NCBI GenBank assembly: GCA_965116235.1
Contig: OZ220496.1
Location: 744,001 to 808,000 of the forward strand
Reading direction: 5' to 3'
Length of the DNA stretch: 64,000 nucleotides
Origin: MPNP01 sp965116235
Lineage (GTDB): Bacteria; Pseudomonadota; Alphaproteobacteria; Rhodobacterales; Rhodobacteraceae
Position numbers and translations under genes: made by a program
The notes under the pieces: model-generated
Seen by the model: only the letters and a program-made list of their open reading frames with translations
Databases searched by the model: none
What the model was told of the DNA's origin: nothing
Part shown: positions 8,279 to 17,072 of the stretch, piece after piece
How the letters are laid out: the number at the start of each line of letters is the position of its first letter
Position numbering within the stretch: position 1 is the stretch's first letter

Positions 8279-11200
8279 TCAGAAGCGGAAGGTCACGGCC
8301 AGACCGCCCCCAAAGTCGGTGTTGTCGCTCCCCGCTGTTGCATAAAAGGCATCCCCCGTCAGCTGCGTCGTGTCGTGGCCGCCCAGAAACATCGCCCCGC
8401 CCACGCCCAGACGCACCCAGGTCGGCTTCATCTCGGTCTCCAGCCGGGCGCCGGCCACCATCACTGCATGCCTGGACGAGAACTCATGCTCCAGATCCAG
8501 CGATGCATACAGCCGACGGTCCGCATCCTCCGGACCCAGCTCGGCCAAGACACCCACACGACCCTGAACGCTCTGCTCCTTGTCCGGGGTGACCCGACCG
8601 GCTCCATCGATCGTGGTCGGTTCGTCAAAGGCGTCCATGTCCACCGATGACCAGGACAGACCCCCACGCGGGGTCACGGCCATGCCCCCTATACTCATCG
8701 GCTGACCGACTTCCACCCCGAGCGCCAGACCGCTGCCGCCACCCTTGGAGGTGATCACGCCCTGGCGACTGGATGTCATCGCGATATCAAAGAACCGGGT
8801 GTAGCTCAGCTGGCCGTCCACATACAGCCCGCTGTCGTCCGTCCAGGTCAAGGACACGCCCACACCGGTGCCGTTCGCCTCCATGGTGCCACCTCTCTTG
8901 ACGGTGGCCTCGCTCTGCCGGTAGTGGGCACTCACGCCCAGCACCAGATGATCATCGGTCGGCACCTCCAGACCCGCCTCAAAGTCGGTCTGCTTCACAT
9001 CCCACGCCAGAGACTGACGCCAGACATCTCGGGCCGTCGTCGATGTATCGGCCATCCGTTCCCCATCGCGAACCGCCAGACGCACCCAGACACCCGTGCG
9101 GGAACCCGGCACCGCCACATGCTCCCCCTTGCTGCTCTGGACCATGATCTCCTCGTCGCCGGTGCTCCGGCGGGGCACCGCCATGCGCGTGCTGTAGGGC
9201 GTCAGGTCCACCAGACCCAGAAGCACCGAGGGCACCACCTCATACAACCGCGCCCGATGGCTGTACAGACGCAAGTCCCCCGGCGTGTCATCATCCTTAA
9301 ACCAGTAGCCCTCTTTATCGGCAAGCTCCGTGAGTTGGGCCTTGATCACCTGATCATACACGCCCACTCGTTTGCCTCGACGATACACAGCATCGTTCAC
9401 CTTCAGTTCCATGTCGGCTCCCGACACATTGCGGGTCTGGAACTTGAGTGTCGAACGGGTGTCGTCTTCACTCCCTTTCACCGGTTTCAGGATCCGACCC
9501 TCGACATGACCCACAACACCTGCCTCGTCCTCTTCCAGGATGATGGTCACCGGATGGGCGTCAGTGCCCGCATAGGCGTCCACCTGAATGGCGATCTTGG
9601 TGTCCACAGGCTTGTCCTTGGGCTTGGAACTGACATGACCCCATGGACCGATCCGGATCGTACCACCCCGGACCTTGGTCGCGTCGCCACCGGTGCGCCC
9701 TTGAACATGCACCCCGGCATATTCGGTACCGCTGGTGTATTCACTGTCTCCCACGACCGTACCGCGGATCTGGACATCAAATTTGCCCGTGCCGTCATGG
9801 CGGACCCGAATGCCCTGTCTCTTGGCCGTAATCGTGCTGCCTTTCACCGCCGTGATCATGATGGCTCCCGTGCCGGTGCTTACCCGGTTGGTCGCATAGA
9901 TGCCTTCATGATCCGCCGTGATCGTCCCCTTGTGGTTAATCCTAACCGCGCCCTCGACACTACTTTCTCGTACTGATGCATTGATACCCGATTTGTATGT
10001 ACCAGCCCCCGAGGCCGTGATCGAACTGTTCGCTTCGGTCATAACCTCAACACTGCCAGTACCGAAGTTGCCAATAAACACCCCGTTCCCGTCCGCAACG
10101 ATCTTGCCATAGTGGTTGATCTTGATGTCACCCTTCCCGGCACTAGACGAGATTGCAGCATAAACACCGTCATTGCCGGTCGATGTAATCGAGCTGCCCT
10201 TCTCCAGTGTAACCGTGATGTCTTTCGGGACGCCTGTACCACCATATGCATAGATGCCTTCACCCGCCGCCTTGATCGTGCCTCCGTGGGTGATCGTAAC
10301 GGTACCGCCGCCACTGGAACTTGCCTCAATGCCCTTCTCCTTCGCCGTGATGCTGCTGCCCTTTTCCAGTGTAACCGTGACATCTCGGTTGCCAGACGTC
10401 TCAATGCCAATTCCGGCAGCATCGATCATGCCTTTGTGGGTGATCTTGATTTTGCCTATGCGGGCTTCTCCATTGATGTGGGCCAAGATCCCATATGGAT
10501 AGGTTCCACTTCTGTCATTTGTCAACTTCGGCGTGGCACCGAGTGCTTGTGTCACGATCTTGCTGTTCGCTCCCGTCTCAATCTCAATGTCGCCCCGCTT
10601 CTGGTCCTTGGCGCTCGGGGTTATCATAGACACCCTTATCCCGTGCGTGGCATATATCTCGCCCAGATGCCTGATCGTGATGTTGCCCTCGCCTACGGGG
10701 CGCATAGTGGCGTGAATGCCGATCGCGCCAAGGAACTTGCCGTTCGCACCAATATTTACTCCCGGCTCGACCGTAATCGTGATGTCACCCTCGGCCGCCT
10801 GATTTGCAACCACGCCATGCCCCCTCTCATAAGCGTTCTCTGCGCTGTCCTCCGCACTAATAGAACCGCCAGTGAGATGAATACTGATCGGAATTATCGC
10901 GCCCTCAACAGCGTTGTCTGTCTGAGCCCAAATGCCCGTCTTGCTTTCAGCCGTCGATCCCGACACGTCAATCACGGCACTCGACACGATGTTGATACCC
11001 TCGGTCTTCCCGGCCTTCCCCTTGTGGGAAAGAAAAATGGCTTTGTAATCGTCCGAGAAAGTAATGGTGCTGCCCTTTTTCAGGTCCAGCCCAAGCAGAC
11101 CGGCCCCATCGCGCACCATGCGTAGGCCCTCTTCCCCTGCCGAATTGATGATGATGCTGCCCATGACCTTGACATCATTGTCACCATCACCCTCGGCATC

Positions 11201-11564
11201 AACAATGAGGGCACTGTCGGTCGTTGCGCTCGTGTCGATCCGGGCCCCGTTCAAATTCAGCGTCAGCCCTTCGGTCAGTCCACTGCATTCAATCTTGGCC
11301 ATGTATGTGCTGGTACTGTCAAGGGTCAGAACAGGCGGCGTACCCGGATCTTCGGCACCCGTGCACGTTCCTTGAGCCGCAACGGAATGCGGCGAAGCTA
11401 CAAGTATCACCAATACCGCAAGCAGTACACCAATTGTCGCAAGGCCTGTGGCCGGCCCTCCGAGGGACCGAACCGAGAGATCATCTCCCCCCCCCCTCGC
11501 GTTTATGGGTACGCACGGGCCGTCCCCGTCCGCCCCAGATCGAAATCAATCCTGTCATGATCAT
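8279..11564 (-). CDS. Large autotransporter (beta-helix-type passenger plus C-terminal barrel), start region interrupted by a G10 tract
   Basis: The main frame (8279 to about 11490) encodes a passenger of roughly ten 40-45-residue repeats of the type GxITITHKGTIxA-GxGIYA, likely a beta-helix. A C-terminal autotransporter barrel of about 270 residues ends in F-R-F. The signal-peptide core (TIGVLLAVLVILVAS...AAQ) lies in this frame but has no good start of its own; TTG 11413 would cut it short. A well-placed ATG at 11564 (AAAAGGAAG 5 bases ahead) reads 22 codons in another frame into a G10 tract at 11496-11487 and stops after 27 residues. With G9 or G12 it would join the signal-peptide frame and give about 1,094 residues with an extended signal peptide. 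As sequenced it should be OFF or weakly expressed from secondary starts. Confidence 0.85.
11487..11496. repeat. C10 run (G10 on coding strand) in autotransporter start region
   Basis: Ten consecutive C on the + strand, inside the 5' coding region of the autotransporter. The ATG 11564 frame and the signal-peptide frame are out of register at ten bases and in register at nine or twelve. Homopolymers of this length are classic slipped-strand sites. Confidence 0.85.
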
Positions 11565-11614
11565 TGCTTCCTTTTCATCATCCAAAAAGTTGTGCTTGGT
11601 GCCATTAACTACTA

Positions 11615-11623
11615 CCCCCCCCC
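11615..11623. repeat. C9 run (G9 on coding strand) about 50 bases upstream of the autotransporter start
   Basis: Nine C on the + strand. On the minus strand the G9 sits between TTGCAA (11636-11631) and weak -10-like hexamers TAGTAG/TAGTTA (11614-11606), so its length would set the promoter spacer. The -10 match is poor; an alternative is a leader or longer upstream reading frame starting near 11711. Confidence 0.6.
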
Positions 11624-11711
11624 ATGGTATTTGCAACTCTTTCTTGCCGTTCCGAGTCATTTTTCTGTAAACTGTCGCATATGTGCAACACCCCAACAGC
11701 TTCACCGGCAT

Positions 11712-12441
11712 GTTATGGCTTGCTCAGGTGACAGTCTTGCACGGCATGCAGATTGATCACGACTATACCGAGGGTTGAGCCCTTTCTGGCGTTCCCGCAT
11801 TCCGACATGTTTGGTCCTGTTGGGCCGTGTTGGTGGATGGGGTCATGCGCCGGGCTGGGATGACGGCAAAAAGTGACAGTCCCGTACCGCCGTTACCGGA
11901 TATCCCTGAGGTCGCCGAAGTCCGGAGGCGGACACACGCTCCTGCAGGAGGCGGAGTTGTCGCCATGGCCGCAACTGCAATGCTCCCAGACGCTGGCGGG
12001 GCTGTATTTGGTCAACATGACACGAGACGGCAATCGATCGGCAAAATGTCAAACCGGTATATTGCTGAAACGGGCAATGATGGCTTCTAAGCCCAAGGCA
12101 GTGGCACCTTGCCGGCCAGCTTTCAGGCTGGTGATGACGCTCGGTGGCGGGTCGAGATTGACAAGGGGTTATTTGCGGAAATGCCGGACACCTTTGTCCC
12201 AAACGGATTTCCGCTGCTTGATGGTGGGTCGGGAGTCGTGATTCGGCAGGGTCGCGATACGCATGAACATACGCACAAGGATTGCAAACGACCGTGTTGG
12301 TACTTGTTGACGAGGAATTGTCTGTACATGGACAGTTTGGGCAGAAAAAATGAAGATCAAACCTTTTCAAACCGTCCCGCGTGATGGAGTGCGGTCGACC
12401 ACAAGTGCTCAAATCGGTTCGGAAGTTGAGTTTGGTAGTGG
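11712..12441. other. Gap with no recognisable gene
   Basis: About 730 bases. Open frames exist on both strands (for example 11843-12412 minus), but their translations are compositionally odd (Cys/His/Pro-rich), overlap each other and lack ribosome-binding sites. Probably decayed DNA. The divergent regulatory region of the autotransporter must lie at its left end. Confidence 0.45.
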
Positions 12442-13662
12442 CTAGCGATACAGCACGGTTTTCAAATGGTCATCCGTTGCCACGAACTCAGGATCTTTCC
12501 CCGTCAATGCACGCGTCAACGGGACTATTTTTGTTCGGACTCCCATCCCGCGTTCATCAACATAGCCATAGTCTCGAAGCACGTCCACAATGATTGTATT
12601 TCTTGGCGAGCGCTGTCAAGCCTTCATTTTTTCGATGGTCATTGAGTTGGGTAGAGCTCCGGGGCTGATCACTTCAAGCCGGTCGGAATAACTCACTATC
12701 TCAATTTCTATAAACCGCGTCCAATCGCGGTGGGCAAGGGCATTGACTACCGTTTCTCGAATCACCTCCAGAGGATAAAACCATAGAACCTCTCTTCGTA
12801 AATCCTCTTTTATCTGGCTCGCCTCTTTAGAAACGAATGGCCTTATGGCACCCATGAAGCGCTCAATAATGCCGCCATCGACCAAATGTCTTTCGCCATT
12901 CTCTAAATCCCATCGACCCACCAGTGGACCATCAATCATGTCATCCAGAGCCGCCTGATAGTCTTTGTCGGCCCCGTCAAACGCCATAACTCTCAAACCA
13001 GCCTGTTTCATGTAGCGCCTCGGACTCTTTCCAAACAGCATCAAGCCAGCGACGGTGCAACACACGACACCCGATGCCTCAGTCAAAAGGCTCAATCCCA
13101 AGAGTCTGGTTTGCCACTCTTCCGACGTTTTAGGCACATCAGGATCGCGCAAAATATCCTTGAAATAGTTGGTTAACCGGGCTTCATCCAAACTGCTCAT
13201 GTCGGTGCGAGATACAGGCATGACTTCGGTGTGTAACAAGCCTCCCAACTCAAACAGACGCATCTGTTGTTCTTGAGTAGCCAATCGAGAGGTCGACCCG
13301 ACCCGTATATAAACCTCTTCTCGGCCACGGTCACGAACGACATAAGGCTTGGAGATGCCTTGTGGAAAGCCCAAGAACGCGACTGCGGTTGTTTCATCCA
13401 GATGAACCTCTTCATAAAATGGCAAAATCATCGGATGGATCCTGTCCTGCGTGATGTTCATGACCCATTCTTCAAGGTTCTCCCTTTGGATACCTGTAAT
13501 CGTGCCATCGTCCTCAACGCCAATCAGTACCATGCCGCCCATAAAGTTAGCCATGGCAACCACCTCTCTCGCCAGTCGCTCGGGACTTGTATCATCGCGC
13601 TTGAACTCGACTCCGGAGTTTTCGCCATTGGCAATGATTTCAAGCAAGTTGGTCTTTAACAT
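12442..13662 (-). pseudogene. AlbA_2 / HATPase_c_4 domain protein interrupted by an in-frame TGA
   Basis: The N-terminal part (residues 10-130: NSGVEFKRDD, MANFMGGMVLIGVEDDG) is the Schlafen/AlbA_2 nucleic-acid-binding domain. The C-terminal part has the HATPase_c_4 region (ETVVNALAHRDW, RLEVISPGALP). Related proteins are putative transcriptional regulators or helicase-like ATP-binding proteins. After TIEKMKA a TGA at 12618-12616 stops the frame at 348 residues, but the same frame runs on with family-like sequence (RSPRNTIIVDVL, YGYVDERGMGVR) to a TAG at 12442, about 405 codons. A Gly codon (GGA) changed to TGA explains it. The truncated protein lacks the end of the ATP-binding lid and is probably inactive. 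Confidence 0.8.
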
Positions 13663-13719
13663 ATTGTTTCTTCAAGGCAGTGACGGACTCAACTACAGTA
13701 GTATTTTCCTCGTCTTTAA

Positions 13720-14115
13720 TTGAATGTGCTCGTACCGACTTCCAAAATGTCGAGCGTCAGTTTCTGCGTTACCGGCGAGTCAATTGTTCTTTGCCATTCT
13801 GGAACGAACCTGTCCTTTACTCATGTACCAAGTCAGACATACTGGGAGAAATTCATTGATCGCGCTGTTTTTCGGAATTCAACCTTTGGAGATGAGAATT
13901 TGCGGTGTGCTTTCCTGGGTGCGCTGGCATTATTTGTACGTGATAATCCGAAGACCAAAATTCTTAGCACTGATACCTTTAAACGGCTCTGTCGTCGCGT
14001 CTCGACGTATCAGGGTCAGAGGGAACTTAGCATCCTTGATCCCGGAGAACTTGACGATTTAATGATGCGTATTATTGGTGAACTTGACAGGATATTGAAA
14101 AGGACGGTTTTGTGA
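13720..14115 (+). CDS. Hypothetical protein
   Basis: Up to 131 residues; TTG 13720 is the outer limit and ATG 13747 is a more ordinary start. I do not recognise a family. The C-terminal half looks protein-like, with charged helices (DTFKRLCRRVSTYQGQ, ELDDLMMRIIGELDRILKR), and no signal peptide or membrane segment is seen. It is divergent from the broken AlbA_2 gene. A frame overlapping by four bases on the same strand is shorter and less plausible. Confidence 0.4.
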   Translation: MNVLVPTSKMSSVSFCVTGESIVLCHSGTNLSFTHVPSQTYWEKFIDRAVFRNSTFGDENLRCAFLGALALFVRDNPKTKILSTDTFKRLCRRVSTYQGQRELSILDPGELDDLMMRIIGELDRILKRTVL

Positions 14116-14528
14116 TCTTGCCTTGCAAAAGGACGTTCAGCCGTGGATGTTTTTCAGATATGGGGATTAGGGTTGCTAAAGCTGACCTCAAGTCGGTTCC
14201 ATAATGTGAGCAGCGGGTCGTCACTTTCACCAACTTGAGGGCAGCTTCATGGTTGGCACCAATATTTGTGAGAGTCTATGCTACATCTTTTTACCGCACG
14301 AACACGAGCAATCAGGTTATCCTTGCACAAAGGATTTCGAAGTCAGAATGTCACTTGGATAGGGAAACACGCAGCTCAACGGGCATCAACTCGTGCAAAC
14401 CGAGATTGAAATCCGGGCAAAAACAACGAAGGAGGGAAACATTCGAAAATCATTGTCATGTCATGCTTTCTGGAATCCAACCCAACCCGCTGCTTTTCAA
14501 CCAGAGCAAAAGGCATTGGAAATAGGGC
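14116..14528. other. Gap with no recognisable gene
   Basis: 413 bases between the hypothetical gene and the convergent coiled-coil gene. A short + strand frame at 14235-14525 has no ribosome-binding site and a low-complexity translation, so it is not called. Confidence 0.4.
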
Positions 14529-15065
14529 CTAATTCTGCCTTGCCGGGTCAGTCAAAATTGTTTCCAGCCGGTCAAACCGAACTTCAATAGCATCCAATCG
14601 TTCATCCATAGCGTCAAACCGCAAGCCTATGGTTTCTTCCATCATGTCAAACCTTAGGTCTACGGCTTCAAATTGTTTATCGACGACACCACTAAACACA
14701 GCCAAATCTGTCGAAACTCGACTGATCTGATCATCAAGGTTGTCGATTCTGAATGCAAAATATCCCGTAATAGCCATTCCAAGCAGAAACAGCCCGCCGA
14801 GTATCCGCCATAGCGTGGAATAACGCATAGGGCGCTCCTCAGAGTGATTGGATGACCGCTGCGAAACCGACCCGCTTACATTCATTCCATCCATCCGGCT
14901 GGTCGAACGGCCCTCTTGAACTTGATCGATTCGACTGTCGGGCTTGTCGCCAAGCATCTGCCTGATTTGATCCATCTGTCTGGTCAGTCGTTCATCCAGT
15001 TTCTCATCCAGCCATCTGTCCATGGCGGCCAGCTGATCTGGAGTCATTTCATATCCGGTATTCAT
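14529..15065 (-). CDS. Membrane-anchored coiled-coil protein, function unknown
   Basis: 178 residues. The N-terminal cytoplasmic part is rich in charged helices (AAMDRWLDEKLDERL), followed by a polar linker. One membrane helix (near residues 88-107, ILGGLFLLGMAITGYFAF) leads to a C-terminal heptad-rich tail in which RFDxMxExx-type units recur (DLRFDMMEE, GLRFDAMDE, EVRFDRLE), i.e. a short 11-residue-like coiled-coil repeat. Such tails resemble DUF1640/CCDC90-like or phage-type trimeric coiled coils, but no assignment is secure. GAGAGGGGG lies just ahead of ATG 15065. Confidence 0.7.
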   Translation of the reverse strand: MNTGYEMTPDQLAAMDRWLDEKLDERLTRQMDQIRQMLGDKPDSRIDQVQEGRSTSRMDGMNVSGSVSQRSSNHSEERPMRYSTLWRILGGLFLLGMAITGYFAFRIDNLDDQISRVSTDLAVFSGVVDKQFEAVDLRFDMMEETIGLRFDAMDERLDAIEVRFDRLETILTDPARQN

Positions 15066-15615
15066 CGTCCCCCTCTCGGTTGCATTTATGATTCATTCAA
15101 TCCCATGGGTCAAATGATTGTTGAATCCCCCCAGCCGACCCAAAGGTCAACGAACATCCAAAGTCCGGAAATCGGAAGAAGAGGCTTAACTGCACTGCCG
15201 TGCAGGAAATGAGCTAGCGTTTTTGCGGAGAAAAACAAGAGTTGATAAGGTAGATGAGTCGAGTCGGCCTCTTTTTTGATCGCGGACCATGAACCCCAGA
15301 AGGCAAACTCCAGAGACATCACAACGGTGTTTCAGTCAAGCTGCGGTGATGACCAAGGTCCAGAATTTATACCTTACGGCATCGAGTTGGTGCAAACGGC
15401 CATGAAACTCACCGATGAAAATACCGTTCCTCCAAGCCGATGATGCATGATGTGCCGGCCAATCTCGTATGAACTCATGATATAGGATAAATTTCCACTA
15501 GAAATGATTATAATGGGATATTATCCCGTAATATATCACATATATTGAAACAAACAAAAATATTTCCTAATTCATCCTCGAATCATGAATCCAAGGGCTG
15601 TTTTGGGAATAGTGT
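15066..15615. other. Intergenic control region ahead of the siroheme/sulfite-reductase operon
   Basis: About 550 bases without a gene. The left half is unremarkable. The right half (15480-15560) is strongly AT-rich and holds the -10-like hexamer and palindrome described separately. Confidence 0.5.
15509..15527 (+). promoter_or_regulatory. TATAAT next to a perfect 13-base palindrome, candidate operator of the cysG-cysI operon
   Basis: TATAAT at 15509-15514 is followed directly by GGGATA-T-TATCCC at 15515-15527, a perfect inverted repeat. A repressor bound here would cover the -10 and transcription start about 90 bases ahead of the siroheme synthase gene. No good -35 is visible. The regulator is unknown. 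Confidence 0.4.
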
Positions 15616-16770
15616 ATGCGGTACTTCCCCATATTTGTGGATCTGGCTGACCGTAGAGTGGTTGTTGCGGGAGCCGGTAATACTGCGGTACCCAAGGTTC
15701 GGCTGTTGCTCAAGACGCAGGCGCGTATCGAGGTGTATGGCACCGACCCCCATGACGATATCCTGCATTGGCACAAAAAGGGCAAAATCGTTCATGTCAA
15801 CAGATTTCCCGAGGTTGCCGATATACGTGACTCAACCTTGGTCTATGGGGCCAGCGCCGACCTCGAACTGGATCAGAAAGTGTTGGCAATGGGCCGGGAA
15901 GCCGGTGCCTGGATCAACATCGTGGACAACCTTGAACTCAGCCAGTTCATTACGCCAGCAATAGTCGACCGCGATCCGATTACTGTTGCCATAGGCACTG
16001 AAGGCACAGCCCCTGTCCTGGCCCGCAAAATCAAGTCCATGATCGAAGACTTGCTTCCAGCCTTCTTAGGTGCCATTGCCCAGTACAGTGCCACATTCCG
16101 GAATCGTGTAGCCAGAATCCTGCCCTCAGGTGAAGTTCGGCACATGTGGTCGAACTTCTTCGACAAGGTTCTCGATCCCGCGTTTAGCATGACATCGAAA
16201 GAGGAAATCAAGTATGAGGTCGAGTCATCAATTGGAGAGATTCTGAGCCGGTCGCATCAGGTTGCAAGGCTCGGCCTGATCGAATACGGCAGTGGTGAAC
16301 TGAGCGATCTGCCCGCGGAATCACGCAACCTTATCGAGGATGCGGATGTTGTTCTCATCGACAACGATGTGCCAAAGACAATTGTGGAACTGGTGAGGAG
16401 GGAGGCTGATCTCGTAAACTTGGATCAGCGTTCCGCTGATCAAAACACCTCCAAAACAGCAGTCGTCACGCGACAACTCAACCGGATCAGGCCCGGACAA
16501 ACGCTTGTACTGTTGGGCTCTGGTGCAAGCAAGTCTAGACTCGATGCATGGCGAAAAATGGCTCTTCAATTCGGTTCTGGCAATACGTCCTGCCTGGAAT
16601 CCGGCGTGGAGGTTGAGCTTGTCAAAAGTGGAAAAGATTCAGAGCGGTCGCAAGGGGGATGCAGACAGACGGCGCCATTCACAAGTGACAAGTATCCGTG
16701 CAAGTTGGTTCGTCAGGAAAATATGGACCCGATCTGTGCCGACCTTGGACCCGTGAGGAAGGTGGCTTGA
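15616..16770 (+). CDS. cysG: Siroheme synthase: precorrin-2 dehydrogenase/ferrochelatase domain with a degenerate methyltransferase-like tail
   Basis: Residues 1-200 match CysG-N/Met8: a nucleotide-binding VVAGAGNTAVPKVRLLL, NIVDN carrying the conserved catalytic Asp, IVDRDPITVAIGTEG, and the dimerisation helices. It oxidises precorrin-2 and inserts iron to form siroheme, the cofactor of the downstream CysI. Residues 215-384 align loosely with the start of uroporphyrinogen methyltransferase (ADVVLIDNDVP, IVELVRREADLV) but lack the GxGPGD and GGDP motifs, and the end is short. The methyltransferase half therefore looks inactive and a separate SUMT must exist elsewhere. Stop and the next start overlap (TGATG). 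Confidence 0.85.
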   Translation: MRYFPIFVDLADRRVVVAGAGNTAVPKVRLLLKTQARIEVYGTDPHDDILHWHKKGKIVHVNRFPEVADIRDSTLVYGASADLELDQKVLAMGREAGAWINIVDNLELSQFITPAIVDRDPITVAIGTEGTAPVLARKIKSMIEDLLPAFLGAIAQYSATFRNRVARILPSGEVRHMWSNFFDKVLDPAFSMTSKEEIKYEVESSIGEILSRSHQVARLGLIEYGSGELSDLPAESRNLIEDADVVLIDNDVPKTIVELVRREADLVNLDQRSADQNTSKTAVVTRQLNRIRPGQTLVLLGSGASKSRLDAWRKMALQFGSGNTSCLESGVEVELVKSGKDSERSQGGCRQTAPFTSDKYPCKLVRQENMDPICADLGPVRKVA

Positions 16771-17072
16771 TGCCGAGAGAATTTACCCCCAAGGTCATTA
16801 CTTCAAATCATCTGCTTGAGGGCGATGTCATATACTTTGGAACGGGAGGTGAATGGGTACGCGACTTCGCGAAAGCCGAAGTGTTCAAGGATTCCATCGT
16901 TGCCGAAGCCAAATTGAAGGAAGCGGACCGGCGGCGTGATATTCACGTCGGAGCCTACCTGGCTGAAGCCAAGTTGGATGAAGACGGCACACCGGAACCG
17001 GTGCACTTTCGAGAGCGGTTCCGAACTACAGGGCCATCAAACTACTTTCACGGCAAACAGGCGGAACGATAG
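16770..17072 (+). CDS. DUF2849 family protein
   Basis: About 100 residues starting MPREFTPKVITSNHLLEGDV, the typical opening of DUF2849 proteins, which in alphaproteobacteria sit between cysG and cysI. Its function is unknown; conserved linkage implies a helper role in sulfite or nitrite reduction. The ATG at 16770 overlaps the cysG stop and cysI begins on the base after its own stop, so the four genes are translationally coupled. The frame can be read back into cysG (16698), but that is not the likely start. Confidence 0.85.
   Translation: MPREFTPKVITSNHLLEGDVIYFGTGGEWVRDFAKAEVFKDSIVAEAKLKEADRRRDIHVGAYLAEAKLDEDGTPEPVHFRERFRTTGPSNYFHGKQAER

Noticed and set aside
8279..11413. Autotransporter passenger DNA repeats as a tandem-repeat phase switch
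   Set aside because: The repeats are diverged at DNA level (for example near 10195 and 10360) and lengths are multiples of three, so they reflect the beta-helix, not a switch.
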